Assembly (NCBI RefSeq): GCF_014385085.1 | Contig: NZ_JACRTD010000003.1 | Coordinates: forward strand, 1 to 64,000 | DNA from: Youxingia wuxianensis | GTDB lineage: Bacteria > Bacillota > Clostridia > Oscillospirales > Ruminococcaceae | Direction: 5' to 3' | Length of the DNA stretch: 64,000 nucleotides | Shown here: in pieces, positions 1 to 8,163 of the stretch | Layout of the letters: the number at the start of each line of letters is the position of its first letter | Position numbering within the stretch: the stretch's first letter is position 1 | Program-made: the position numbers and the translations under genes | Notes under the pieces: model-generated | Told to the model about the DNA's origin: nothing | The model's input: the letters and a program-made list of their open reading frames with translations, nothing else | Database searches by the model: none

Positions 1-152
1 GCGTCACATAACCACATGGACATTGCGTCTCTAGCCATTTGGATTGCATCTGGCAAATTTTTTCCAAACGTTACACATCCTGGAAGATCAGGAACTACCA
101 CGTTATAATCTGTACCCTCTGGTGTAAAGATTACTGGATATACATATTTCAT
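1..152 (-). CDS. HicB-family antitoxin, 3' end cut by window edge
   Basis: The minus-strand frame begins MKYVYPVIFTPEGTDYNVVV and continues with PDLPGCVTFGKNLPDAIQMA, the N-terminal half-RNase-H fold of HicB antitoxins (the xPDLPGCxTxG motif is diagnostic). An AGAGAGGTGT ribosome-binding site precedes the ATG at 150-152. HicB proteins normally neutralise the HicA mRNA interferase and repress their own operon. The usual upstream partner hicA is not visible: the region behind this start has stops in all likely frames. It is either an orphan antitoxin or has its toxin downstream, beyond the window. It may lie outside the mobile element. Confidence 0.8.
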   Translation of the reverse strand, partial: MKYVYPVIFTPEGTDYNVVVPDLPGCVTFGKNLPDAIQMARDAMSMWLCD

Positions 153-486
153 GACATACACCTCTCTAGTTTAGGATATTTCTTGCCGTTCCGATGGGGA
201 TATCGCCTTTATACCTATAGAAGATAATTTAATAAGTGGGTTAAAAAGTGGGTTATTAAAAAATAAAAATCCGCATAAACGAACTGTTTATGCGGATTTA
301 GCATGCAAAGGACGGTTAAAATCGATATTTTTGTTTTTGGTGTAAAAGGGTCCACAGCTTATAAAACAGGACCAAGCTACTGGATGCCAGTTTCCTGTGC
401 AGGGTTGATATTTAGTTCAGGCAAATCTTTCAGGCATCATACTTTATCGCTCTCAATTAAATATGAGACTACATCAACATATTGTT
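153..486. other. Intergenic region with tandem AAGTGGGTTA repeats and a hairpin
   Basis: No gene is convincing here. The decamer AAGTGGGTTA occurs twice in direct orientation (234-243 and 246-255, 12-base period). A perfect hairpin follows at 267-299 (14-base stem, GAACT loop) with an A/T-rich flank, so it can act as a terminator for either strand. Nothing recognisable was found between 300 and 486. The position, between a stray antitoxin gene and the first cargo gene, makes this a candidate for the left end of the element. Confidence 0.4.
267..299. terminator. Perfect hairpin, probable bidirectional terminator
   Basis: The arms AAATCCGCATAAAC and GTTTATGCGGATTT flank a 5-base loop. A-rich sequence (259-269) lies on the left, so the minus-strand transcript from the yolD-polymerase side would end in U residues. 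It separates the cargo genes from the hicB-like gene. Confidence 0.6.
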
Positions 487-909
487 TCAAAAAAGACCTT
501 CGAAATATGCGCTTTCCAGCCCGATGATATGGCTGATCGGTATGTTTGATCCGTCTTTCAAAAGCAGCATACACGCGGATTCATCAAACCTTTTCAGCCG
601 TCCAGTAGTCGTAATATATTGGCCGCCATCCTTTTTCTCATCCGGCTGGAACCATGTCACCATGATCTCCGGGTGTTCATTGATATGCCCCAATAGGATG
701 CGCTGCTTTTGATCGAGCACAGCCTTATCATCATCGCTCAACTCGATTTGCTGGTCCGTCAGCCGTGCTGTTTCGGCAAGTGCAGCACTATGGCCGGAGA
801 GAGCGGCAAAGGGTGAAAATTGTGCCGCACGGTTTGAGAGGGACATCCTCGGATGTCTGGCCGAAGTGGGATGCGGCAGCTGGATGATATCATCGTATGG
901 TCCGCTCAT
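487..909 (-). CDS. YolD-like family protein
   Basis: This 140-residue protein has the YolD-like signature: an N-terminal stretch with HPRMSLSNRAAQFSPFAAL, a central helical segment, then a beta domain ending in IPISHIIGLE. YolD-like proteins are encoded beside Y-family polymerases of the UvrX/YqjW type in Firmicutes and their mobile elements, and are thought to accompany them in SOS mutagenesis. Here the start codon overlaps the polymerase stop codon in an ATGA arrangement, so the two genes are translationally coupled. The molecular role of YolD is not established. Confidence 0.85.
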   Translation of the reverse strand: MSGPYDDIIQLPHPTSARHPRMSLSNRAAQFSPFAALSGHSAALAETARLTDQQIELSDDDKAVLDQKQRILLGHINEHPEIMVTWFQPDEKKDGGQYITTTGRLKRFDESACMLLLKDGSNIPISHIIGLESAYFEGLF

Positions 910-2426
910 GCCTGGTGCCCTCCAATCGTCTGGTTTCGCTCTCTGGCGGTTGCCCCATCCTCCAGGTTCATACCTTTGAGGATGGCATTCTTTCCGAACT
1001 TCTTTTTGATCCTAAGCATGGTCTTCTGAATCTTCCGCTCCCGAGCGTGCTCAGCCTCATACTCCGCCTGTTGCTCCTCCCTCGCCACATAGTCGGTGAA
1101 AAGATCCAGCTGCTCGGTCTCGTCCTGCTTGGGCGCTTCATCTTCACGAAGCAGGCGATTGGCACTGATGCTGAGACGGCGGATCAGCAGAGTCCTATCC
1201 ACGATTCGGTCATAGAGAGTAGTGACGGCTTCCAGCAGGTCGTTTGCCGAAGAGGTATAGGAGAAGTTCTCCGTCCCCACTGCATGCTTGGGGATCTTTC
1301 GTCCGTAGCAATCCGTGGTGACCGCTCCGGTATAAGCCGCGGTGCCCTGTGTGAATACCAGATTTTCAATATCATAGCCTACGGTCAGCACCAGCTGATT
1401 GGTGACCAGCCCCTTGTCCACCAGATCCAACGCCAGTGCATCCGCCATCTCCCGGACAACCAGTCGCGCCTTGTCAAAGGAATAGGGGCACTGGAGTACC
1501 TGGCCGGAAACAATGCTCTTATTTTCGGGCTTATATGCCTTCACATCCGCTATGGTACAGGGTTCCCAGCCCCAGGCATGATCAATGAGCAGCTCTGCGT
1601 TGACTCCAAAGAGCCGATAGAGCAGCTCCTCATTGTGATAGTCTGTCGGTTTCCCGATGGAGCAACGGGCAATATCACCCATGGTGTATAGGCCATGGGC
1701 TTCCAGCTTGGTGGCATAGCCTCTGCCAATCCTCCAAAAATCCGCAAGCGGACGATGGGTCCAGAGCAGTTGCCGATATGTCATCTCGTTAAGTTTGGCG
1801 ATCCGTACCCCATCCTTGTCTGGATGGACATGCTTTGCCACAATATCCATGGCGATTTTAGCCAAATAGAGGTTGGGACCCATTCCAGCGGCAGCAGTGA
1901 TCCCGGTGGTTTTTAAGATATCCAGAATAATTGTTCGTGCTAAATCCCTGGCAGTCATCTTGTAGGTATCCAAATAGTTGGTGACATCCATGAACACCTC
2001 ATCGATGGAATACGGGAAAATATCCTCGGGCGCCAGATATTTCAGATACACACCATATATCTTGGTACTCCAGTCAATATAATGTGCCATCCGGGGCGGA
2101 GCGACAATATAGTCCAACGCCAGGGATGGATCGTTCTGTACCTCCGGATCGTTCCAGGACGAGCCGGTCAGCTGCCGGTCGGGGGCTGCCTGCCTGCGTC
2201 TGGCATTGACTTCCGCCACCTTCTGTACCACCTCAAAGAGCCGTGCCCGTCCCGAGATACCATAGGCTTTCAAGGATGGAGTGACCGCCAGGCAGATGGT
2301 CTTTTCCGTGCGGCGAAGATCTGCCACCACAAGATTGGTGGTCATTGGGTCCAATCCTCGCTCTACACACTCCACGCTTGCGTAAAAACTTTTCAGATCG
2401 CAGCAGATGTAGGTCCGTTCCTTCAT
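906..2426 (-). CDS. Y-family DNA polymerase (UvrX/ImuB-like)
   Basis: This 506-residue translesion polymerase opens with ICCDLKSFYASVECVERG, the first metal-binding motif of the Y family, and contains the catalytic YSIDEVFMDVT motif near residue 140. Palm, fingers and little-finger regions follow at the usual length for phage- and plasmid-borne UvrX proteins. Such enzymes copy damaged DNA and are common ICE cargo. The gene is preceded by GGAAGTGAGCCAGGT and overlaps the YolD-like gene. I did not find a clear LexA box directly upstream (2427-2530), so SOS control is not shown by the sequence. Confidence 0.92.
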   Translation of the reverse strand: MKERTYICCDLKSFYASVECVERGLDPMTTNLVVADLRRTEKTICLAVTPSLKAYGISGRARLFEVVQKVAEVNARRRQAAPDRQLTGSSWNDPEVQNDPSLALDYIVAPPRMAHYIDWSTKIYGVYLKYLAPEDIFPYSIDEVFMDVTNYLDTYKMTARDLARTIILDILKTTGITAAAGMGPNLYLAKIAMDIVAKHVHPDKDGVRIAKLNEMTYRQLLWTHRPLADFWRIGRGYATKLEAHGLYTMGDIARCSIGKPTDYHNEELLYRLFGVNAELLIDHAWGWEPCTIADVKAYKPENKSIVSGQVLQCPYSFDKARLVVREMADALALDLVDKGLVTNQLVLTVGYDIENLVFTQGTAAYTGAVTTDCYGRKIPKHAVGTENFSYTSSANDLLEAVTTLYDRIVDRTLLIRRLSISANRLLREDEAPKQDETEQLDLFTDYVAREEQQAEYEAEHARERKIQKTMLRIKKKFGKNAILKGMNLEDGATARERNQTIGGHQA

Positions 2427-2534
2427 ACCTGGCTCACTTCCTTTCTCCGTATAGTCTTTCCTGCTTGTGCAAGGTTATTGTACCACATAAGAGATTTTCA
2501 GTCCATTTTGAATCTGGGAGTCTCCACTCAAAGC

Positions 2535-2567
2535 CAACAGCGGATGGTCATATACCACCCGCTGTTG
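2535..2567 (-). terminator. Hairpin downstream of the recombinase/phosphoesterase operon
   Basis: CAACAGCGGATGGT pairs with ACCACCCGCTGTTG (one G-T pair) immediately after the metallophosphoesterase stop codon. There is no clear U-tract, so it may be a weak terminator or an RNA-stabilising 3' structure. Confidence 0.45.
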
Positions 2568-2570
2568 ATT

Positions 2571-3317
2571 TTAAAGCTCTAATCCGGAGATTTGCTCCCA
2601 CTGGAGAATGTATCTATTATCGATGATCCGATTGTCGTGGTAGTGTCCGAAGAACCAGTATATAAACTGGCACCGCTGATTGACCATGTCCAGAAAATTG
2701 GTGAGTTGATCACTTCCATAGGAGGGGTCGATTTTCCGCACGATACTGCTGGGGCCGCAGTGGGTTAGGATGCAGTCTACTTTCCAATTCATTCGGTCCA
2801 AACTGCTCAGTGCGTCTGCGTATTCTTGACTGTTGGGCATTTCTTCCGCCCACCAGCTCACGCCCTTGACTCGGAACATGGCCCGCATTCGGCGCAGCAG
2901 CCAATACCGCTGTTCAAAGTCAGGCTCTTTGGGATCGAGGATGCCATCCCGAATATCGTGGGAGGACGCCCCGCCCATCGTGAACCAAGTGAGGCCACCG
3001 AAGGTGAATACCTGCCCCCGCATCAGATGGAGGATATTCTCCCTCACCTCGTGTACCCGGCCTCCATGCCATTCTTTTTCCGGCAGGGCATTCAGTAGGT
3101 CGAAATTCTCGTGGTTTCCATCCACAAACAGGGTGGTGAAGGGTTTGCCGGACAGCCAGTCCAGCCAATACCAGTCTTTTGGGCCTCCGTCCCACAGCCC
3201 TCCGAAATCGCCAGTGATGATGACATAGTCCTCGCGGCTCATGTGCTTTTGCGGCGGAAAATATTTGTTTCCGAACCTCTGGAATCCACCGTGGGTATCG
3301 CCAGTGATATAAATCAT
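2571..3317 (-). CDS. Calcineurin-like metallophosphoesterase
   Basis: This 248-residue protein carries the full metallophosphoesterase motif set: GDTHG near the N-terminus, ITGDFGG, VDGNHENFD, LTHCGP and the C-terminal GHYH. Proteins of this compact class hydrolyse phosphodiesters or phosphomonoesters with a two-metal centre; the substrate here cannot be told. Its ATG overlaps the stop codon of the upstream serine recombinase (ATGA), so it is the last gene of the recombinase operon. That coupling suggests a linked role, but this is inference. Confidence 0.88.
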   Translation of the reverse strand: MIYITGDTHGGFQRFGNKYFPPQKHMSREDYVIITGDFGGLWDGGPKDWYWLDWLSGKPFTTLFVDGNHENFDLLNALPEKEWHGGRVHEVRENILHLMRGQVFTFGGLTWFTMGGASSHDIRDGILDPKEPDFEQRYWLLRRMRAMFRVKGVSWWAEEMPNSQEYADALSSLDRMNWKVDCILTHCGPSSIVRKIDPSYGSDQLTNFLDMVNQRCQFIYWFFGHYHDNRIIDNRYILQWEQISGLEL

Positions 3318-4963
3318 GCGGTCTGCCTCCTTTGCATGGCCTGGGTGATCTCCGTTCCGTCCTTGAAGCAGATGAGCAGGCTGTCCTTATCCAGCACCTT
3401 GATGTTGCTGACCAGCTGTCTGACCGTAAGTTCATCAAAGTCTGTGAGTGCGCCGCAACTTTGTTCCAGTTCCGCATCCAGTTCCGCCAGCCTTTCTTCG
3501 AAGGCTGCCGCGCCACGCTGTTCCTTTTCCAGCTCCGCTTTTTTTGCCATGAGTTTGGTCTTGGCCATGTTGACCTGTCGGAGCTCCTCATCGTAGTCGG
3601 TACAGTCGGCGCCGGCGCTGACGATCAGTTGGAACAGCTCCAGCTGGCGCTCCTGCAGGTTTCGGATCTGAAGCTCCACAGCGGGCAGGCTCAGTGTCTG
3701 TTCTTCTCCCGCCAGAACAGCCGAAATACTGGCTTTCACCGCATTTCTGGCTGCCTGCGTCCGGAATAATTCATTCATGGCGGAGATAACAGCGTCATGG
3801 ATGTCTCCCTCATCCAGGGTAGGGGAATGTTTGCAGATCTTCCTGCCATGCTCCAAGCGGTTCTGACACCGCCAGACCACCCGCTTGACCCCTTTCTGGG
3901 TCCAGATCACCCGGCGGTAAGGGCTTCCGCATTCCCCGCAGACCAGCAGCTCGCTGAGTACATACTTTCCGCAGTATTTCCCCAGCTGCGTCTTGGCTTT
4001 GGAGGATGTTTTCTTGAGACTGGACCGGCGGGCCAGTTCCTCCTGCACCTTTTGGAAGGTTTCCCGGTCAATGATGGCCGGATGGCAGTCATGGACATAG
4101 TATTTGGGCAGTTCTCCGTTGTTGATCCGCTTTTCTCTGGTGAACAGGTCCGCGATGTAGGTTTTCTGGAGGAGGGCGTCACCGATGTATTTTTCATTGC
4201 AGAGCATCTTCTGGATCACGCTGTCATGCCATACCGTTTTTCCGGTCGCTGTTTTGATCCCGTCCGCCATCAGATCTGTGGTGATCTGCCGGACGCTGTG
4301 TCCCAGCAGAAACCGGGAGAAGATGCGCCGCACAACGGCCGCCTGTTCCGGGTCGATCTCCGGCTGGCCATCCGCTCCCCAGCGGTAGCCGAGGAAGTTT
4401 TTGCAGTGGTAGTAGACCTTGCCATCCTTGAAGTTTTTCCGGTGCCCCCACTTCACATTGCCGCTGAGGGATTCACTTTCCGCCTGGGCCTGGCTCATCA
4501 TGAAGGTGAGGATCATCTCGTTATCCATGAAGAGGGTGTTCACATTCTCTTTCTCGAAGTAAACTCCCACGCCATGCCGTTTCAGGCGGCGGACATAGTT
4601 CAGGCCATCCAGAGTGTTGCGGCAGAACCGGGATACCGATTTGGTGATGACAAGATCAATTTTGCCACGCTCGCAGTCCCGGATCATTTGGAGAAAATCC
4701 TTTCGCTTCTTGGCCGATGTGCCGGTAATGCCCTCATCGGCGTAGAGGCGAACCATCGTCCAATCCGGATTGGCATCGATTTTTTCCGTATAGTATTCGA
4801 TTTGGGCCTCGTAACTGGAGAGTTGCTCCTCCTTATCGGTCGATACCCGGCAGTAAGGCGCGACCCGCAGGTGCTTTTTTCGGAGATCCCGTTCCGCCAT
4901 CTGAGGGTCAGCCGGGATCATGGTGACCAGTTTAGGGGTCGGGGCGGTTTGCTGTATGTTCAT
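3314..4963 (-). CDS. Large serine recombinase (549 aa)
   Basis: The N-terminal resolvase catalytic domain has the nucleophile motif YCRVSTDKEEQ (Ser about residue 41) and the SRFCRNTLDGLNYVRRLK region. A recombinase domain follows (TPxG-less variant, NFLGYRWGADG), then a zinc ribbon (CGECGSPY...CQNRLEHGRKIC) and a C-terminal coiled coil. This architecture is that of the large serine recombinases that integrate and excise ICEs. I chose the ATG of MNIQQTAP at 4963 because GGAGTGTGCCTC lies at proper spacing; the upstream GTG overlaps that site. It follows two other recombinase genes in the same operon. Confidence 0.93.
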   Translation of the reverse strand: MNIQQTAPTPKLVTMIPADPQMAERDLRKKHLRVAPYCRVSTDKEEQLSSYEAQIEYYTEKIDANPDWTMVRLYADEGITGTSAKKRKDFLQMIRDCERGKIDLVITKSVSRFCRNTLDGLNYVRRLKRHGVGVYFEKENVNTLFMDNEMILTFMMSQAQAESESLSGNVKWGHRKNFKDGKVYYHCKNFLGYRWGADGQPEIDPEQAAVVRRIFSRFLLGHSVRQITTDLMADGIKTATGKTVWHDSVIQKMLCNEKYIGDALLQKTYIADLFTREKRINNGELPKYYVHDCHPAIIDRETFQKVQEELARRSSLKKTSSKAKTQLGKYCGKYVLSELLVCGECGSPYRRVIWTQKGVKRVVWRCQNRLEHGRKICKHSPTLDEGDIHDAVISAMNELFRTQAARNAVKASISAVLAGEEQTLSLPAVELQIRNLQERQLELFQLIVSAGADCTDYDEELRQVNMAKTKLMAKKAELEKEQRGAAAFEERLAELDAELEQSCGALTDFDELTVRQLVSNIKVLDKDSLLICFKDGTEITQAMQRRQTA

Positions 4964-4978
4964 GAGGCACACTCCTTT

Positions 4979-5803
4979 TTATCGGTTTGGATATAAGCTG
5001 ATCTCTCCGCCTTTGCCGATGGATACCTGGGCGATTACCGCCCCGAAAAGCTCCCACAGAGCTTCTTCATCCTCCGGATTCCGTTCCAGCTTTTGCCGAA
5101 GCAGCGCCAGCCTATGGGATGGTGTGGGGTCGCTCAGGCCGGCATAGCGCTCGGCAGCAGCGGCCATGATCAGTGTTTTCATATATTCTGCATTGATATC
5201 TGCCCTGTTAAAGCAGAGAGCCAGTTCATTCTCAATGCGGAGGGCATCCGTTGAAGCTGGGGCAGCTTGGGGTAGTTGGAAGCGCTCGGGGGATTTTGCC
5301 AGCTCTTTGAGTTTCTGAATCATCAGCTCCAGAATGACACTGTCATCAAGATATATGCTGCAACCACACTCCGGATTTTTACACCGCCAGCATGGGCGGC
5401 CATGGGATTTGGTATCCCGTGCCATCTTTTCCCCGCAGAGGGCGCAGACCGCTTTGTCACGTATGGGGAGGATCTCGCTTGGGCAGGGGGCATAGGTATT
5501 CTGTTCTCCCCGCCGCAGGCGGACGGCGAGGAATTCCTCGTCTGCTATCAGCCGAGGATATCCATCCAGCCCCAGATACCGCTCGTTCTCCAAGATCCGT
5601 TTGACCATGTGTTTATTCCACTGGGCAGTATGTTGATGGTAGCGCACACCTTGCTGGGCCATCTCGTCAGCGATTTGGTTGTAGGAACTGCCCAGCAGGT
5701 AGTGGGAGAAGATATACCTTACAGACTCTGCTTCCTCTGGGTGACAGGTGATTCTGCCATTCTGAATCTGGTACCCAAATGGTGTTTTTCTTTGCCACGC
5801 CAT
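4979..5803 (-). CDS. Recombinase-domain protein lacking the catalytic domain
   Basis: This 274-residue protein starts directly in the DNA-binding recombinase domain (TPFGYQIQNGRITCHPEEAE) and contains the zinc ribbon CALCGEKMARDTKSHGRPC. It has no resolvase catalytic domain and no nucleophilic serine. The absence is not a local frameshift: the ATG follows immediately on the stop codon of the upstream full-length recombinase and sits in a normal operon position. It is probably an accessory DNA-binding subunit of a three-protein recombination system. Triplets of serine recombinase genes are known from streptococcal ICEs. Confidence 0.88.
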   Translation of the reverse strand: MAWQRKTPFGYQIQNGRITCHPEEAESVRYIFSHYLLGSSYNQIADEMAQQGVRYHQHTAQWNKHMVKRILENERYLGLDGYPRLIADEEFLAVRLRRGEQNTYAPCPSEILPIRDKAVCALCGEKMARDTKSHGRPCWRCKNPECGCSIYLDDSVILELMIQKLKELAKSPERFQLPQAAPASTDALRIENELALCFNRADINAEYMKTLIMAAAAERYAGLSDPTPSHRLALLRQKLERNPEDEEALWELFGAVIAQVSIGKGGEISLYPNR

Positions 5804-7393
5804 TTACCGCACCATCCTTTCTATGCTTTCCGACAGCTCCAGCCCATTCAGTAGGCGGAATTTTAACCGTGTCGGGCAGATAATAGTGATCCGCTCAATC
5901 AGTTCTCTGAACAGATCCGAGGTGACCTCATCCAGCCATTCTGGACTGTCTGTCAGATACTCCAGCATTCGCTCCGTTTCCTGGATCTGCCGGTCTTCAC
6001 CGGCAGTCTCCAGAAGACGGCGACGGAGCTTTCTAAGCTCTCGCAGCTTGTGTTCGATCTCGTCCATCTGAGATAAATAGAGAGCAGAATCTACATATCC
6101 TTTCGACTTCAGCCGGACAAGGACGAGATTCTGCTCTGAGATACGGGCTATTTCATTGTCAATATCGCTGATTTTACGGTTGGAGCGTAGCTCCCGCTCC
6201 CGCAGTTCCTGAAGTTGGGTGAGGACGGGCCGAAGGACGGTTTCCTGTCCCAGCTTCAGCTTGTGATAGAGCCGCAGGATCGCCGCAGTGATTTCCAACT
6301 CGGGAATCTGAGAAATGGGGCAGTCTGCCTTGTCACTATCATGACGGCGGCAGACCCAGTATGTTTTCCCACCCGTGACCTTCTTGCGGCAGAGAGAGCC
6401 ACATTCCCCACAGTAAATGCGCTTACTATAGAGGGTTTCCCGTCGCTGTGGGACAGTCCCTCGAAATTGCCCATTTCGGAAGGACATCAGCTTCTGTACA
6501 CGCTGGAAATCCTCGCTACTTACAATGGCCGGGTGACTGTGCTCCACAAAATAACGAGGCTTTTGGCCGCGGTTTCGAACCTGCTGGAATGGTATCGTAT
6601 CTGTGGCATAGCTCTTTTGCCAAATCATATTCCCGGTATACGAGATGTTTGTCAGAATGTAGGCCACCGTACTGGGATACCACTTTTCGCGGTTCCGCCC
6701 CCGATCCACTCCAAGCTGGTTCAGTTCTTTGGCGATGTCATCCTTTCCTTGGCCGCTCAAATAGGCCGAGAATATGCGGCGGACCACCTCGGCTTCCTCC
6801 GGCACGATCTCCAGATCCCTTCCAGCCAGCCGGTATCCATAGGGAACGGAGGGTGGGACGAACAGCCCATTTTCCATCCGCATACGGACGCTGAACCGCA
6901 TATTACTGGAGTGGCTGGTGGATTCCATCTGGGCAAACGCTCCATAGATCTGGGCGATCTGTTCCGAGGTCATCTTCCCGGTATCGATGTTCTCCTTTTC
7001 AAAGTGGATGGAGATGCCCAGCCGGAGCAGTTCCCGCACAAACTGGATGTATTCCTGTGTGTTGCGGGCGAAGCGTGAAATGGACTTGCAGAGAACCCGG
7101 TCAATTTTTCCTTCCCGGCAGTCGGCCATCATCCGGTTAAACTCATCCCGGTTTCTGGCTTCCAACCCGGAGATGCCCTCGTCGGCGTAGATGTCCACCA
7201 TCTCCCATTCCTCTTTTCCCGCGATGTGCTTAGAATAGAAGTCGACTTGGGCGATGTAGGAGTTTACCTGATCTTCAGAGTCACTGCTGACTCTGGCGTA
7301 GGCCGCTACCCTCAGCTTTGCTTTTTCAGGGGCTCGTGGATCGATCACGGTGACCCGCGGAGTATTTGTAGCGGTTATGTTTGTTGCGGTCAT
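5804..7393 (-). CDS. Large serine recombinase (529 aa)
   Basis: The catalytic domain has YARVSSDSEDQVNSY (nucleophile about Ser36) and SRFARNTQEYIQFVREL. The recombinase domain (VPYGYRLAGRDLEIVPEEAE), a zinc ribbon (CGECGSLCRKKVTGGKTYWVC) and a coiled-coil C-terminus follow. The length and order match ICE-type large serine integrases. A GGAGGTCAAAAAAGAT site precedes the ATG. It is the first of three recombinase genes and differs clearly in sequence from the 3314-4963 protein, so the pair is not a recent duplication. The two active enzymes may act as a heteromeric pair or on different sites. Confidence 0.93.
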   Translation of the reverse strand: MTATNITATNTPRVTVIDPRAPEKAKLRVAAYARVSSDSEDQVNSYIAQVDFYSKHIAGKEEWEMVDIYADEGISGLEARNRDEFNRMMADCREGKIDRVLCKSISRFARNTQEYIQFVRELLRLGISIHFEKENIDTGKMTSEQIAQIYGAFAQMESTSHSSNMRFSVRMRMENGLFVPPSVPYGYRLAGRDLEIVPEEAEVVRRIFSAYLSGQGKDDIAKELNQLGVDRGRNREKWYPSTVAYILTNISYTGNMIWQKSYATDTIPFQQVRNRGQKPRYFVEHSHPAIVSSEDFQRVQKLMSFRNGQFRGTVPQRRETLYSKRIYCGECGSLCRKKVTGGKTYWVCRRHDSDKADCPISQIPELEITAAILRLYHKLKLGQETVLRPVLTQLQELRERELRSNRKISDIDNEIARISEQNLVLVRLKSKGYVDSALYLSQMDEIEHKLRELRKLRRRLLETAGEDRQIQETERMLEYLTDSPEWLDEVTSDLFRELIERITIICPTRLKFRLLNGLELSESIERMVR

Positions 7394-7442
7394 ATCTTTT
7401 TTGACCTCCTTTCAGCAACACACACTACCACAGCCCTTCCGC

Positions 7443-7499
7443 AATAGCTATTACCAACACCAACGAAAAAGGAGCAGGAAAACTGGGTAATAAGCTATT
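7443..7499. repeat. Inverted repeat upstream of the recombinase operon
   Basis: AATAGCTATTACC (7443-7455) is an inverted copy of GGTAATAAGCTATT (7486-7499) with a one-base bulge. It lies between the small SHOCT-like gene and the recombinase start. It could be an operator, or a recombinase-binding or attachment element. The sequence alone does not decide. Confidence 0.35.
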
Positions 7500-7515
7500 C
7501 TCGTACAGAGCCTAT

Positions 7516-7671
7516 TCATGCGAACAACAGCGTGGGGCGGAGTTTTCGTTCCAGCTCGGTGCGGGACTTCTCTGCCTCCTCCATGGTCAGCAGGCCCTTT
7601 TCGGTGAGCTGCCCCAGCAGCTTCAGTGCAGAAAGAAATACAAGGTTATCTCGAAGTTCTGTCTTGGTCAT
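7516..7671 (-). CDS. Small SHOCT-like protein (51 aa)
   Basis: The frame from the ATG at 7669-7671 encodes 51 residues ending in KLRPTLLFA. The middle, LGQLTEKGLLTMEEAEKSRT, has the leucine-glycine-leucine turn followed by a charged helix that typifies SHOCT-like C-terminal domains. A strong AGGAGGGTG site precedes the start. It stands just upstream of the three recombinase genes and may assist recombination or DNA binding; this is inferred from position only. Confidence 0.65.
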   Translation of the reverse strand: MTKTELRDNLVFLSALKLLGQLTEKGLLTMEEAEKSRTELERKLRPTLLFA

Positions 7672-7694
7672 AAAACACCCTCCTGTTATGGGGT

Positions 7695-7720
7695 GCCGTT
7701 CACCGGAGCCGATGAACGGC
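7695..7720 (-). terminator. Hairpin between the mazF-like gene and the SHOCT-like gene
   Basis: GCCGTTCA (7695-7702) and TGAACGGC (7713-7720) form a perfect 8-base stem. There is no U-tract, so it may be regulatory or an RNA-processing structure rather than a strong terminator. Confidence 0.35.
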
Positions 7721-7782
7721 CCCGGTAGTCTATCGTTTGGTCTATCTTCATGGGTATAAGTTGTCCAGAATACCGGGCAAAC

Positions 7783-8163
7783 TCAAACTGTGTTATAGCT
7801 TGACAGAAGTCCAACACTGACCTCCAGTGCATGGTCGATCTTAAGCATTTGCGCTTTCCCCAATGAACCGACCTTATCCATCAGTCTGCTCTTGTCAAGT
7901 GTGCGAAGCTGCTCCAGCAGAATAATGGAATCGCGGTAGAGTCCAGGCACCGAACTATTCAGGCTTACATGAGTCGGGAGCCTGGGTTTGTGCCTCTGGC
8001 CGGTGATGGCGGCTACAATCACAGTGGGGCTGTGCCGGTTGCCAACATTGTTCTGCAAAATGAGCACTGGACGGATACCGCCTTGCTCAGACCCAATCAC
8101 CGGCCGCAGGTCAGCATAGTAAATATCGCCGCGGCTGATCTCCTGACTGCAATATGTTTTCAC
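7783..8163 (-). CDS. MazF/PemK-family toxin
   Basis: The protein (about 126 residues) has the MazF/PemK fold motifs: an N-terminal RGDIYYADLRPVIGSEQGG followed by RPVLILQNN, and the later HVSLNSSVPGLYRDS segment. Family members are sequence-specific mRNA endoribonucleases. I place the start at the GTG at 8161-8163, eight bases after GGAGG; the more upstream GTG overlaps the ribosome-binding site. No MazE-like antitoxin is recognisable upstream. Solitary MazF homologues next to ICE recombinases are common, and the gene may stabilise the element. Confidence 0.85.
   Translation of the reverse strand: MKTYCSQEISRGDIYYADLRPVIGSEQGGIRPVLILQNNVGNRHSPTVIVAAITGQRHKPRLPTHVSLNSSVPGLYRDSIILLEQLRTLDKSRLMDKVGSLGKAQMLKIDHALEVSVGLLSSYNTV

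Noticed and set aside
2427..2534. LexA box upstream of the Y-family polymerase
   Set aside because: No GAACnnnnGTTC core is present in the intergenic region, so SOS control cannot be claimed from the sequence.
3797..4996. Plus-strand open frame of 399 codons opposite the serine recombinase
   Set aside because: It is the mirror of the recombinase reading frame, with no start signals or protein family.
7698..7751. A 21-codon minus-strand frame (MKIDQTIDYRGRSS...) between mazF and the SHOCT-like gene
   Set aside because: There is no ribosome-binding site in front of its ATG, and it lies over a hairpin; too weak to call.
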